Assembly: GCA_963678255.2 (NCBI GenBank)
Contig: OY782778.1
Coordinates: 248,001 to 312,000 of the forward strand
DNA: 64,000 nucleotides
From: G963678255 sp963678255
Lineage (GTDB): Bacteria > Cloacimonadota > Cloacimonadia > Cloacimonadales > WRIO01
Direction: 5' to 3'
The translations under genes and the position numbers were made by a program. Positions 45,293-55,800 of this stretch are shown piece by piece. Below the pieces are notes generated by a model. The model did not search any database and was not told the DNA's origin. It was given only the letters and a program-made list of their open reading frames with translations. Numbering within the stretch: position 1 is the first letter of the stretch; the number at the start of each line of letters is the position of its first letter.

Positions 45293-46514
45293 CTTGTTTA
45301 GTATTCAAATGAGAGAAAAAGAAGTAATATAGTGAGGCAGAGATCAGGTAAGTAAAAATAGTAATGTAAAAAGAAAAAGCAAACGAGTATTTTTCAATAA
45401 TAAACCCACCAGCATAAGTGCTTATGGTCCAAGAACCTTGCCAAGCGAGAGAAGATAAAGCATTTGTAAAAGCCTGTTCATTTGGTTTTACAAGTTCCAT
45501 TTCAAAGTTAGCAGAAACAGGAAGATTCATATTCATTAAAGTACCTCTTAAAATGAAAGCGATAATAGCAAGAGGTAAGAGTCTTGTTAATGCTAAAATA
45601 AACATAAAAGGAATAGAAATCATTTCAGTTAAAACAATCATATTAATCATACCGAGTTTTTTAGAAATTAAAGGGGCAAGAATCATACCAATAAACATAA
45701 CAACCTGCATTAGAGAAAAAATAGTTCCAATTTTACCAGAGCTCAGATTAAATTCATTTTTAAAGTAAAGATTCATGAAAGGGATAACCATGCCAGCTCC
45801 GAAGCCAATGAGCAATTTTGGCAGCATTAATCTGAAAAGAATAGGCCAATTGTAGTCTTTCAATCTAAATTTACTTTTGTAACTTCTAATAAACTGTTGA
45901 GAAGCTTTTAATTTAGCAAAAGGGATTAATGATACCAGAGTTCCTAAAACAGATAGATATAGAGATATTTCGTAAGCTTTTGGCAAGGTTAAACAGATAT
46001 TGAAACTTAGTAGCAGGTCAGGGCAATAACCTCCAATCAAAAATCCGAGTAATTGAGAAATCATCATCATAGCAGAATGAATACTAAACAGGTAGAGTCT
46101 TTCTTTTTTAGTACTATTTTGCATAAAAAAAGGAGCTATTGATACTCTATAGACAGAGATAAACATATTTGCAAAAAACATAAAGAAGAAAATGAGAGAA
46201 AGGTTTTTAAAAAAGACAGAAAAGGCATAGCCAAAACCAGCTAAAATAGTAGATAGGATTAATACATATTTGAAAGACACTTTTTCAAGAATAATAGCAG
46301 CAGGAATAGCAATAACAACAGATCCCAGAGAACCCCAAGACAAAATTTGTCCAATTTGAGTTTCCTGATAACCATGTTCTTTCAGGTATAGATTAAAAAG
46401 AAGGCTAAATACAGCCATTCCAATGCCATTAAAAAACCCACCAATCAGGAATAATTTGGCATTAGAGGAGAATAATTTAATATGAGAGAGATATTCTTTA
46501 TAGAATTGTTTCAA
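45282..46514 (-). CDS. Major facilitator superfamily permease
   Basis: This 410-residue inner-membrane transporter has about twelve hydrophobic segments in two halves separated by a basic loop near 205-225 (IRSYKSKFRLKDYN). A GSLGSVVIAIPAAIILEK region (about 46-63) sits where MFS motif A is expected, but the motif is loose. The substrate cannot be predicted. It starts at TTG (46514), with GGAG and a T-run directly upstream; no ATG fits. A hairpin (46534-46558) separates it from the peptidase gene upstream, so expression may be partly independent. The end is shared with a strong bidirectional terminator. Confidence 0.85.
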   Translation of the reverse strand: MKQFYKEYLSHIKLFSSNAKLFLIGGFFNGIGMAVFSLLFNLYLKEHGYQETQIGQILSWGSLGSVVIAIPAAIILEKVSFKYVLILSTILAGFGYAFSVFFKNLSLIFFFMFFANMFISVYRVSIAPFFMQNSTKKERLYLFSIHSAMMMISQLLGFLIGGYCPDLLLSFNICLTLPKAYEISLYLSVLGTLVSLIPFAKLKASQQFIRSYKSKFRLKDYNWPILFRLMLPKLLIGFGAGMVIPFMNLYFKNEFNLSSGKIGTIFSLMQVVMFIGMILAPLISKKLGMINMIVLTEMISIPFMFILALTRLLPLAIIAFILRGTLMNMNLPVSANFEMELVKPNEQAFTNALSSLAWQGSWTISTYAGGFIIEKYSFAFSFYITIFTYLISASLYYFFFSHLNTKQETA

Positions 46515-46533
46515 AAAAACTCCGAAGGGGAAG

Positions 46534-46558
46534 GCGAAGCCTTATAAAAAGGCTTCGC
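46534..46558 (-). terminator. Hairpin between the M16 peptidase and MFS genes
   Basis: GCGAAGCCTT and its complement form a 10-base-pair stem just after the peptidase stop. The T-run comes only about 14 bases later, at the MFS ribosome site, so it may be a weak terminator or an RNA-stability element. Confidence 0.55.
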
Positions 46559-46567
46559 ACTATAGAA

Positions 46568-49480
46568 TTATTCAAATATTGCAATGACAGTTTGGAATAA
46601 GTCCAAATTTTCTTTAATTTTTGATTCGTTACCAATAACGCAATAACGGTTTTCATTCATGACTTTAGTAAACAAATCAGCATAAGATTTTAATTGTTCG
46701 TTAGTCGTAGCAATAATTTGATCTCTATTAAGTTGAATTGATTTTTCATTATGATTAGTTAAAAAGTAAAAATCACCATGAATACTTTTTTGTGAAGGGG
46801 TCATAGGCATATCAAAGCGGCTAATCGTACCAATGATATATTTGGTAATTTCGTGATCAGCTAGATTAATATTTTTTAGATATTCACCAATTTTGTCATA
46901 GTTTTCTAAAGTTTCTCTCAGATTAGGATCTCTATATGAGACGATTTGTAAAGGTCCAGAGCTTCTGATATCTAAATTACAACCATAAGCTCCTCCCAAA
47001 ACTCTGACGTTATTCCAAAGAAAGTCAAGCGATAAGAAAGTATTTAGGACATGTAAGCAACCTGAATAATCAAAACCTAATTTTCGATAAGAAAAGCCTT
47101 TACCTACATATTGTACTTTTCCAGGGGTAAGGAAAGCCTCATTATCTTTAATTGTAGAATAATTATAAGAATTTTGAGGGAATAGTTGACTATTTAACTT
47201 TTCGATTAATGGATTAATTTCTTTTTTAAAGATTTTATAGTCTTCAATAGGAGATGTAAAAGAAACAACTAAGCGGTTTTTATTAAAAATATAAGAAGAA
47301 AGGTTTTTTAATTTTTGAATTAAGACAGGTTTTAGAGACTGATAATTCTTTACCAAATCTCTTAAAAACAAGTATTGGTCTATTCCATTTAATTGTTCCT
47401 TGTAAACGCCTGTAGAAGAATAATACGCAGTCATACGATTAAAAACATACCCACTGGATCTTTGCATGATACTAATTTCAGTTTTAGATTTCATTTGATT
47501 GACAATTTCAAATAATCTTTCATCATCTTCAAAGTTAGTATGACAAATAACTTCTTCAATTAACTCGATTAATTTTGGCAATTTTTTATTTAAAGTTTTT
47601 GCAGAAACAGTTAGTTTAGACTCAAATATATCAAAGTTAGATTTATCATTAAAGATTTTATTGTCTGTAGAAATTCCTCCAGTATGAATTTGAATCGCAT
47701 TATTAAGTTCACTGTATGTATAATTCTTTGTTGACATATCACCAAGCGAGTTAACGAGAATATCTAAATAAGGGACATCTTGTTGATCCACGATCAAATT
47801 ATCGAAATATAAATTGATATAAGCTATACCATTGGTAAAAATCGAATGATGCAAAAAGGTCGTTGACTCAATATGTTCCACCTCAGTAGGAATAATTTCA
47901 GCTTTTTTATTGATATCACTAAGTGCAAGTTGAGGGATAGTGGCTAAAGCTTCAGGAGAATCAATAGTCATTTGTCTTTGTTTTAATTTTTCAGTATCCT
48001 TGATAATTTCAAAAATTTGTTTTTGTGATAAAGAATTTTTAATATTTTCTAAATCTTTTCTTTGGTTTTCGAGTAATTCTTCCATCATACCTTTTTTTGG
48101 TTTCATGGTAAGTAAACAATGGTAAGGGTTATCAATGATATAGTAATTAATTAAAGATTCAAAAAAGGGAGAAGTCAGAGCTTGTTTAGTAGTTTCCAAC
48201 ATTTCTTCAAAGGTTAAGGCTTCAATTGGATCCTGATCGTGAATCCAGAAAGGTAGAGAAGAGAAAATATGGATAATACCTTTTGGGTTTCCAGAGTAAT
48301 CAGCTTCTCTAAGTAAAAATTCTTTAATATTAATAGCAGCCTCGATCAAATCTTTATCAATCCCTTTTTTACACATATCATTAAGAGTATTCATAACAAT
48401 GGCTTTAAATTCTTCAGCTTTTCCTTTTAATGCATCCTTAATGATCAGAGTAAAATTAGGTTGCAGACCGTTATTATCGAAATAGCCAATCACATCTTTT
48501 CCAATACCTGATTTAAGTAAGGCTTGTTTTAGGGGAGAAGAAGATTCAGTTAACAGATGGGCAATCGCTTCAAAAGCGAAATTAAGAAAGTATTGGTCTT
48601 TAAAATCCATAACGAAACTAAGAGCATACCAATTTTTATGTATATCATCTTCATCAGTAGAAATGGGATAAAAGAATTCTTTAACCACAGGATCTTTAAA
48701 AGGAGTTTGTTTTTCCAGAGAAGTATTTGCATCAGTGGCTTTAAACTGATTTAAAGCTTCAGAATTAATAAAATTGAGGTATTCATTAATATCAAGTTTT
48801 CCATAAAGATAAAAATAAGAATTTGATGGGTGGTAGAATTTTTGATGAAAATCGACAAATTGTTGTTGAGTCAAATCAGGGATGTAATCAGGATCTCCAC
48901 CTGATTCAAACCGATAAACAGAATCAGGGAAAAGAGCTAAGTTTAACTGTCTGTTTAACATGCGGGTTGGAGAAGAATAAGCACCTTTCATTTCATTATA
49001 AACAACACCACTAATTGTTAAAGGGTCTTGTTCGTTTTCAAGTTCATAATGCCATCCTTCCTGCATCATAATTTCTGGATATTTATGAATATTAGGAAAG
49101 AATACCGCATCCAAATAAACATCAACAAGGTTTTTAAAATCTTTATTATTTCTGCTAGCAACAGGGTAGAAGGTAAAATCAGAAGCAGTCATTGCATTTA
49201 AAAAAGTGTTTAAAGATCCCTTTAATAATTCAACAAAAGGTTCTTTAATAGGGAATTTTTTTGATCCACAAAGAACGGAATGTTCCATTATATGAGCAAC
49301 GCCAGTATTGTCAGTTGGTGGTGTACGAAAGCCAACACAAAAGACCTTGTTGTCATCATCAGTATCAATATGCATCAATCTAGCACCACTTTGTTCGTGG
49401 TTATATATGTTAACCGTCGCATTAATTTCTTTAACAAAACGACTTTCAACGATTTTGAAGCCATGTTTTCCGAGTTTCAT
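46568..49480 (-). CDS. M16C-family (PreP/presequence-protease-like) zinc peptidase
   Basis: This 970-residue peptidase is of the one-chain M16C type, which closes around small unfolded peptides and degrades them. The inverted zinc motif HIMEH (63-67) is intact, with Glu66 as the base and His63 and His67 as ligands. The following VLCGSKKFPIKEPF and LNAMTASDFTFYP segments are typical of PreP/Cym1. The remaining three M16 domains fill the expected length. There is no signal peptide, so it is probably cytoplasmic and may recycle peptides such as cleaved signal peptides; that role is inference. GGAGG lies five bases before the start. Confidence 0.93.
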   Translation of the reverse strand: MKLGKHGFKIVESRFVKEINATVNIYNHEQSGARLMHIDTDDDNKVFCVGFRTPPTDNTGVAHIMEHSVLCGSKKFPIKEPFVELLKGSLNTFLNAMTASDFTFYPVASRNNKDFKNLVDVYLDAVFFPNIHKYPEIMMQEGWHYELENEQDPLTISGVVYNEMKGAYSSPTRMLNRQLNLALFPDSVYRFESGGDPDYIPDLTQQQFVDFHQKFYHPSNSYFYLYGKLDINEYLNFINSEALNQFKATDANTSLEKQTPFKDPVVKEFFYPISTDEDDIHKNWYALSFVMDFKDQYFLNFAFEAIAHLLTESSSPLKQALLKSGIGKDVIGYFDNNGLQPNFTLIIKDALKGKAEEFKAIVMNTLNDMCKKGIDKDLIEAAINIKEFLLREADYSGNPKGIIHIFSSLPFWIHDQDPIEALTFEEMLETTKQALTSPFFESLINYYIIDNPYHCLLTMKPKKGMMEELLENQRKDLENIKNSLSQKQIFEIIKDTEKLKQRQMTIDSPEALATIPQLALSDINKKAEIIPTEVEHIESTTFLHHSIFTNGIAYINLYFDNLIVDQQDVPYLDILVNSLGDMSTKNYTYSELNNAIQIHTGGISTDNKIFNDKSNFDIFESKLTVSAKTLNKKLPKLIELIEEVICHTNFEDDERLFEIVNQMKSKTEISIMQRSSGYVFNRMTAYYSSTGVYKEQLNGIDQYLFLRDLVKNYQSLKPVLIQKLKNLSSYIFNKNRLVVSFTSPIEDYKIFKKEINPLIEKLNSQLFPQNSYNYSTIKDNEAFLTPGKVQYVGKGFSYRKLGFDYSGCLHVLNTFLSLDFLWNNVRVLGGAYGCNLDIRSSGPLQIVSYRDPNLRETLENYDKIGEYLKNINLADHEITKYIIGTISRFDMPMTPSQKSIHGDFYFLTNHNEKSIQLNRDQIIATTNEQLKSYADLFTKVMNENRYCVIGNESKIKENLDLFQTVIAIFE

Positions 49481-49728
49481 TTATCCTCCGAATAATATTC
49501 TTTTATAATAGTAGGTGCAAAAACTATTCCAATAATGAGGAAAAAAATAGAAATAAAAAACAAGATAATTTAGAGGTAGAAACAATCTCTTATTAGAATT
49601 TTTAAAATGTAGGTTTTTTATTTGAGAAATCGGAAAAAAGGTTAGAGTCAAAGAAAATATATATAATTGATGAAGTTAAGTCATAAAAGAAAAGTGGTTA
49701 TCCATATCCAACTAAGGAGAAGAAAATG

Positions 49729-49771
49729 GTAGTGCTGACGCACTACAGATAATGGCAAATCGGAGATTTGC
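49729..49771. repeat. Tandem hairpin module, copy 1
   Basis: GTAGTGC-TGAC-GCACTAC, then AGATAATG, then GCAAATC-GGA-GATTTGC, followed by AGATAATAGATAATAG. The same order of parts recurs at 50098-50140 with a different first stem. Confidence 0.8.
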
Positions 49772-49792
49772 AGATAATAGATAATAGATAAA

Positions 49793-50085
49793 AGATAAAA
49801 GTTAAGCTTCATCGTTGGTGAATTGCTTTAGTATGGCATATATTGTATAAGGTCATTTCATTTCTTTGAAATGATGATGATGAGTTATTAGCTCTGGATT
49901 TAATGTGTCGCTCCGATGGAGCTATATGTTGTTGGTTGGATATGTTCCGATGATTAAAATCATCGGCTACCAATATTTCGTTCCTCTGTAACGATTGAAA
50001 GCATTGAGGTTTTAACCTTTCGAGTCCGAGCCGAACTCGCTCCAGAACACACCATATTTTCATGGGCATTGTCTCATTGATACCT
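49793..50085. repeat. Hairpin-rich interspersed repeat element, copy B (short form)
   Basis: This copy matches the first 290 bases or so of copies A and C, including the 9-base-pair CCGATGATT stem, but the CGTTCC stem carries a mismatch (GTAACG). The right half and the conserved 70-base tail are missing; instead it runs into the second tandem hairpin module. Confidence 0.85.
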
Positions 50086-50097
50086 GGATAATTACTG

Positions 50098-50170
50098 GCA
50101 ACACTGACGTGTTGCAGATAATGGCAAATCGGAGATTTGCAGATAAAAGCTCATATCAGGCTGTCGCCTG
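50098..50170. repeat. Tandem hairpin module, copy 2
   Basis: GCAACAC-TGAC-GTGTTGC, AGATAATG, GCAAATC-GGA-GATTTGC, AGATAA, and then CAGGC-TGTC-GCCTG. Compared with copy 1, the first stem has changed on both sides while the TGAC loop and spacers are kept. Confidence 0.8.
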
Positions 50171-50353
50171 TTTGGTAAAAATGAAACACCTTGTTTTGAG
50201 ATTGTCCTTTTAAAAAATTGACATCTATTGGAGAAGATATGGATATTTCTTTGAGATAGTATTGTTCATTTCTTTTGTCTTGATACCTGGATATTTAATA
50301 TATTTTATGGATTAATTAATTAAAATAGACAAATACACAAGATGTTTCATAGG

Positions 50354-50818
50354 AGATAAGAGATAAGCTTCATCGTTGGTGGATTGTTTTAGTATGGCAT
50401 ATATTGTATAAGGTCTTTTCATTTCTTTGAAATGATGATGATGAGTTATTAGCTCTGGATTTAATGTGTCGCTCCGATGGAGGTATATGTTGTTGGTTGG
50501 ATATGTTCCGATGATTAAAATCATAGGCTACCAATATTTCGTTCCTCTGGAACGATTGAAAGCATTGAGGTTTTAATAATTCGAGTCCGAGCCGAACTCG
50601 CTCCAGAACACACGATTTTTTCATGGGCGATTGTACCATTTATACATTATCGTCAGTGAGAAAGATAGTTTTTTACTCAGAAAAAAGAGAAGAATTGATG
50701 TAACTATTTTATATTAGTAAATTCTATTGCCAGATATGTCAAGAAGGAGCATATAGGTTCACTTTTCTTGCCTATAAGTACAAGAGTTGCTTAAAGGGAG
50801 CTTATATATTTTGGACAG
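50354..50818. repeat. Hairpin-rich interspersed repeat element, copy C (full form)
   Basis: This copy is collinear with copy A over about 470 bases, including the tail (50745-50818). It lies directly upstream of the receiver-PocR-PAS gene, ending about 108 bases before its start, as copy A does before cheA. Confidence 0.88.
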
Positions 50819-50856
50819 ACTCTTAAATCGAGGGAAATATCCTCTAATATTTTCTC

Positions 50857-50887
50857 TTGACAATTATATTATTAATTTAAGTAAATA
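50857..50887 (+). promoter_or_regulatory. Candidate promoter of the receiver-PocR-PAS gene
   Basis: A consensus TTGACA (50857-50862) is followed, after a long 19-base spacer, by TAAATA. It lies just after the repeat tail, as at cheA. Confidence 0.35.
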
Positions 50888-50925
50888 ATTATTAGTATTT
50901 TAAATATTGTTTCAATGAGGTAAAG

Positions 50926-52389
50926 ATGAATTATATTGAGCAGAAGACAATACTTATAGTAGAAAATGATCCTTTAGCAACCGTAATAGAAAAGAGAATA
51001 TTAGAAAAAAATGATTTTAAAGTAATTTGTGTACAAACAGGAGAAGAAGCCGTAAATCAAGTAGCAATTAATGAGGACATTAATCTTGTTTTAATGGACA
51101 TTAATCTTGGAGAAGGAATAGATGGGACAGAAGCATCAATAATTATACTCCAAAAGCGTGATATACCCATAATATTTATATCATCTCATACAGAAAGAGA
51201 AATTGTAGAAAAAACTGAAGGGATAACTTCCTATGGTTATGTCGTAAAGAATACGGGAGATATAGTATTATTAGTGTCTATAAAGATGGCATTTCGGCTT
51301 TTTGAGGCAAAAATGCAGGAAAAAAAGAAAGAGGAAGAATTAAGAGAAAGTGAGTTGAGAGTAAGAGCAAAAATGGCAGCAATATTACTTCCTGAAGGTG
51401 ATATTGGTGAGCTAGAATTGGAAGATCTTATTGATATTTCAGCTTTTCAATCCTTAATGGACTCTTTTTATGAAATAGCTAAAATTGGTATTGGAGTTAT
51501 TGACTTGAAAGGTAAAGTATTAGTTTCAAAGGGTTGGCAGGATATTTGTACTAAGTTTCATAGGGTTCATCTTTCTTCAGCTCAAAACTGTTTTTACAGT
51601 GATACACAATTAACCCTTAACTGTGAACATGGAAGTTATAAAGCCTATAGGTGTAAAAATAATCTATGGGATTTATCCATTCCGATAATAGTTGGAGGAA
51701 AGCATTTAGGGAATATTATTGTAGGACAGTTTTTTTATCAGAATGAAATAATAGATTATCAATTATTTAGAGAACAGGCAAAAAAGTATGGATTTGATGA
51801 GGAAGAATATCTTGAAAGTTTAGATAAAGTTCCCCGAGTTAGTCAGGATACAGTTGAAAAAGTGATAATATTTTATTCAAAACTAGCTGGAATAATTTCC
51901 AATATCAGTTATAGTAACTTAAAATTGGCAAGAACACTTGAAGAACATAAACGATCAGAACAATCTTTACACCAAGAACAATGGAGATTACAGAGAATAA
52001 TTGAGAGTTCTAATCTGGGAACCTGGGAGTGTAATGTTCAAACAGGAGAGTCAAAATTAAGTGATCGATGGGCAGAGATCATAGGTTATACTTTAGACGA
52101 GATCTCTCCAGTATCCATAGAAACTTGGAGAAAATATGCTCATCCTGATGATTTAGTTGAAAGTGATAAGATTATTCAGAAACATTTTAATGGAGAAACA
52201 GACTATTATGAATGTGAATATCGGATGAAGCATAAAGATGGATCTTATGTCTGGGTTCTTGGCAGAGGGAAAGTAAGCAGTTATGATCATACAGGGAAAC
52301 CGATTATGATGTTTGGTACTCATCAAGATATAACCGAGAGGAAATTAGTAGAAATCGAAAGAGAAATATTATTGAGATCTACAAAATAA
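50926..52389 (+). CDS. Receiver-PocR-PAS signalling protein without an output domain
   Basis: This 487-residue cytoplasmic protein has a receiver domain (about 6-125; Asp58 in LMDINLGEGIDG). A short coiled linker (130-150) leads to a PocR-type ligand-binding domain (about 168-330) with cysteines in DICTKFH, QNCFY, LNCEHG and YRCKNN that may bind metal. A PAS/PAC domain (about 355-475) ends at HQDITERK. In related proteins a histidine kinase, GGDEF or HD-GYP domain usually follows; here only EIEREILLRSTK remains before the stop. It may be a truncated hybrid kinase or may act through a partner. The start has GAGG nearby and a repeat element upstream; a terminator follows at once. Confidence 0.85.
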   Translation: MNYIEQKTILIVENDPLATVIEKRILEKNDFKVICVQTGEEAVNQVAINEDINLVLMDINLGEGIDGTEASIIILQKRDIPIIFISSHTEREIVEKTEGITSYGYVVKNTGDIVLLVSIKMAFRLFEAKMQEKKKEEELRESELRVRAKMAAILLPEGDIGELELEDLIDISAFQSLMDSFYEIAKIGIGVIDLKGKVLVSKGWQDICTKFHRVHLSSAQNCFYSDTQLTLNCEHGSYKAYRCKNNLWDLSIPIIVGGKHLGNIIVGQFFYQNEIIDYQLFREQAKKYGFDEEEYLESLDKVPRVSQDTVEKVIIFYSKLAGIISNISYSNLKLARTLEEHKRSEQSLHQEQWRLQRIIESSNLGTWECNVQTGESKLSDRWAEIIGYTLDEISPVSIETWRKYAHPDDLVESDKIIQKHFNGETDYYECEYRMKHKDGSYVWVLGRGKVSSYDHTGKPIMMFGTHQDITERKLVEIEREILLRSTK

Positions 52390-52413
52390 AAAAGCAGGAA
52401 AAATCCTGCTTTT
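52390..52413 (+). terminator. Rho-independent terminator of the receiver-PocR-PAS gene
   Basis: AAAAGCAGGA-AAAA-TCCTGCTTTT is a perfect 10-base-pair stem that begins at the stop codon and is A-rich on the left and T-rich on the right. It may also stop transcripts from the minus-strand tRNA gene. Confidence 0.85.
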
Positions 52414-52419
52414 AATATA

Positions 52420-52495
52420 TGGCTCCGGAGGAGGGATTTGAACCCCCGACCTAGTGGTTAACAGCCACCCGCTCTAACCGCTGAGCCACTCCGGA
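52420..52495 (-). tRNA. tRNA-Asn (GTT)
   Basis: Read on the minus strand, it folds as a standard 76-base cloverleaf with an encoded CCA. The acceptor arm is TCCGGAG/CTCCGGA with discriminator G, the D stem is GCTC/GAGC, and the anticodon loop CTGTTAA places GTT at 34-36. The T arm GGGGG-TTCAAAT-CCCTC is also regular. A TTGACA-17-TAAAAA promoter (52553-52525) lies just upstream. Confidence 0.97.
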
Positions 52496-52524
52496 ACGAA
52501 TCACTACTATCAATTACATTTACC

Positions 52525-52553
52525 TTTTTATCGGGTAGAGGTATTTGTGTCAA
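52525..52553 (-). promoter_or_regulatory. Predicted promoter of tRNA-Asn
   Basis: TTGACA (52553-52548), a 17-base spacer and TAAAAA (52530-52525), about 30 bases before the tRNA 5' end. The rest of 52496-52763 holds nothing I can support. Confidence 0.55.
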
Positions 52554-52763
52554 GAATAATTTTAATAAAAAGAGAAAAAATATTTCTAAAATTAATTGAG
52601 AAATAGAAGCATATCTATAACTTATTATTATTTCAGAAATTACATAAACTGGAAAAATTAAAAAGTAATTCTGATGTTTCTGCAAATATATTATAAATAG
52701 AATAACTACAAATAATAGAAACTAGATATTGCTAATTCTTTTTTAAAGTCATGATAAAAATTA

Positions 52764-52800
52764 TTAAAAAAACAGGGAGCGATTTTCATCACTCCCTGTT
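52764..52800 (-). terminator. Terminator of the giant beta-helix gene
   Basis: AACAGGGAG/CTCCCTGTT with a short inner GAT/ATC pair; on the minus strand it is followed by a run of T. Confidence 0.85.
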
Positions 52801-52822
52801 GATACTACCTGGCACACTGCTT

Positions 52823-55800
52823 CTATTTCAGGAGTATTACTTTTTTAATTTTTAGATAATCTTTTGTAGAAAGACGATAAAAATAGATTCCTGAGCCAGC
52901 TTTATGGCCCTGATCATTTTTCCCGTCCCATTGGATATGATAATTTCCTTTATCCAAAACGGCTTTCTTTAAAGTTTTAACTTTTTGCCCTTTAATGTTA
53001 TATATTTCTAAGGCAGTAAATGATTTATCTTTAATAGAGAAAGATATTGTTGTAATAGGATTAAAAGGATTAGGGTAAGCGTTTTTCAATTCATTAATAA
53101 AGATGATATCGCTAGTATCGTTATTATCAACTGATGCTGCATTGAAAGAATAGAAATTGTTATAATTTCCAGTAGTTCCACCCGGTAAGCTATTCAAAGT
53201 TTGATTGAACGTTTTTACAACATCATTTGGTTTCCACATTTTGAAGGTAATCACTTCATTTTCATTAATAGTGTTTATTATGATAGGCAAATATGTTTGA
53301 GTTTCAAAAGTAATTACTTGTTGTTTACCGCGTAATTCATTATTTACATAGGCTGCAATGATTGTATTTGAGTTTACTGGAGCACCATTAAGAGAGATTT
53401 TACCCCAAACTAGATGACTATTTGGTAATGTTTTTACTTTTCCAAAAGGATCCTCAATTTTTGATGAATTTATAGAGTTATTAGAGTTAGCAATTATATT
53501 TTTATTCCTACGAGCATAATTTTCATTTGCTCTGATGGTTTCAGTTACAACGGTGATTTGATATTCCTGACGGTCAGCGTCAGAACCATCATTGGCACCA
53601 TCAAGATCCTCAACATAGAAAGAAAAGATAGCATTAGCTGTATAGGTTTGATTAGTTCCAGATGTCATTTGAACACCGGTAATGCCAGCAGCGTCAAACA
53701 ATCCATATCCATTGACAGAGAAATGTGTAGGAATATTTGTTAAGTTTGATCCATTAGGAACTTTGATAAATCCTCTTTTTGGATTTGCAGTTTCGTTTAT
53801 CATTGCATAATAAGTTTGCCCACCGGTGGTTATATCAAATCCAGTTAACACTTTGTCTGTATTTAAAACAGAATTAATCGTAGAAATTTGGTAGCACAAT
53901 AATCTTGTTCTATAAGGATTATTACCTGTTAGAAGATCATTATCAGCAAAGATGATATAAGAATTTTGATTGTTTAAATAGCCGAATGATCCATTTGCGA
54001 GAACAGTAAGATTTGTTCCATTCGCTAAGATATATGATCTTTGATCTTGAGGTGGTAAAGACACTAATGTTGAATATTGAGCTAAGTTGTATGCTTTTAC
54101 AAGAGCAGGAGAAAAAACAGATGTATTAAAATCTACACTTGCAGAGAATTGTCCAATAGTTTGTCCTGAAGAAAAAGTCATACTAATTACTTTTGGATCA
54201 GAGATTGAACCTAAATGATTATTATCAATTACACCTTTAACATCAGTTAAAGAAGTTATCGCTTGATTTGGAGCACCATTATTATCAGATCTTCTAAAAG
54301 AGAATGAATTAATAATATTACCATTATTATTACTATAAATCAAATCTATGGCATCATCAAGAGATTCATTGACTTTGAACCAATATCCCATACCACTGTT
54401 AAATTGAGTTAGTGTTGAAATACCGACAGGTTCGTCTTGGTAGAAATATGCTTGAGTTAAACTGTTTACCTGTTCAATATTTGAATTATTGTTAAGTAGA
54501 AATCTTGGTTGACCAGAAAAATACAATGGATATCCAGTTAAATTCCATCCTGGGTCAAGTGAAATAGTTTCAGATTGATTTGCAGGGTTTCCAATAATAG
54601 TAAGGGTAGCATTTCCGCTAACTTTTACATAATAACCATAACCTGGCATAATTTCTGTTAAAGTACTGATTCCCTGCGCACCTGGAGAGTAAACCTGAGT
54701 GCTAATTCGAATTTCCTGTAAGACATCTGCGCTTAATCCACCATTTGCATCAGCTGGGAAAGCAAACACAATGTTTGGAGTATTTACAGCTGGAATTACA
54801 TTTAAAGAAATTAGGTTCCAACCAGTTGTTAAATTAATCACCTGGGTTCTTAAAAGGCCATCGTTTTCAGTAATATTAGTAGCATCCGTGTCAATCAGGT
54901 CATGTTGTATTTGTCCCAAATCTACAGAGATTGTTTGAGATAACTGGATGTCTAAGTATCCTGCTGCATTAAGTTCAACCTGACTTACAGTTAATACAAC
55001 ATTTGTCCCAGCATCAACTCTAAAGAAGTAATTTCCATTTTGATCTGTCAGATGCCCGTTATACACATCAATACCAGATAAGCCCAAAGAACCATTTCCA
55101 ACTGTTAATGATCCTGAAACAAGGTAAGTTTGAATAGTCCCGACAAAATCTTGATTTAAATTGTTGGCAGAGATAGCAGGAATATTTATCATAACAGGGG
55201 AAAATGAATATCCTTGTTTTTCAGGAACCAAAGTGATATCCTGACTGTCATAAACAGAGAGAGAGTAATCACCATTTATGTCTGTGATATAATGATAAGC
55301 AGAGTTTGTTATGGGGTCTACAGGCGCTGAAGCATGAGTATTTGTTAAGGTAACATCAGTTAATGCTCCTCCAGTCGATTTTGTCACATTTCCAGAAACC
55401 AGATAAACACTTTTCCCTGAAATTGTAACAGGCGATCTACTATTTCCACCAATAGTACCACCTAAAACAGTCATTGTTGTATAATCAGATTCAAATAAAG
55501 TATGATTAACCGAATTCCATATTTTAAAAGTAACCGGTTCATTTGCAATAGAAGATTGAACTAATATAGTAGTTAATCCAGAAGGTCCTGTAATCTGAGC
55601 CACTCCTCTTAGATCTTCAACTAAACCTTTAACGACATAAGCAGCTACATAATCTCCGGGATTGGCAAATTGAGATGCTCCATTAGTAAGATATTGGATA
55701 TTCGAAATTATTGTCATTTGGTTTGTTTGAGGATTAGGAGAGCTAAAAGGATTATAACCTACCCAGTTTGAAATCCCTTGTCCATTGAGTAAAATAACAC

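Noticed and set aside
49700..50820. CRISPR array
   Set aside because: The repeats are few, long and unequal, with no regular spacers and no cas genes nearby.
52458..52685. 75-codon minus-strand frame overlapping the tRNA
   Set aside because: It reads through the tRNA-Asn gene and has no ribosome site.
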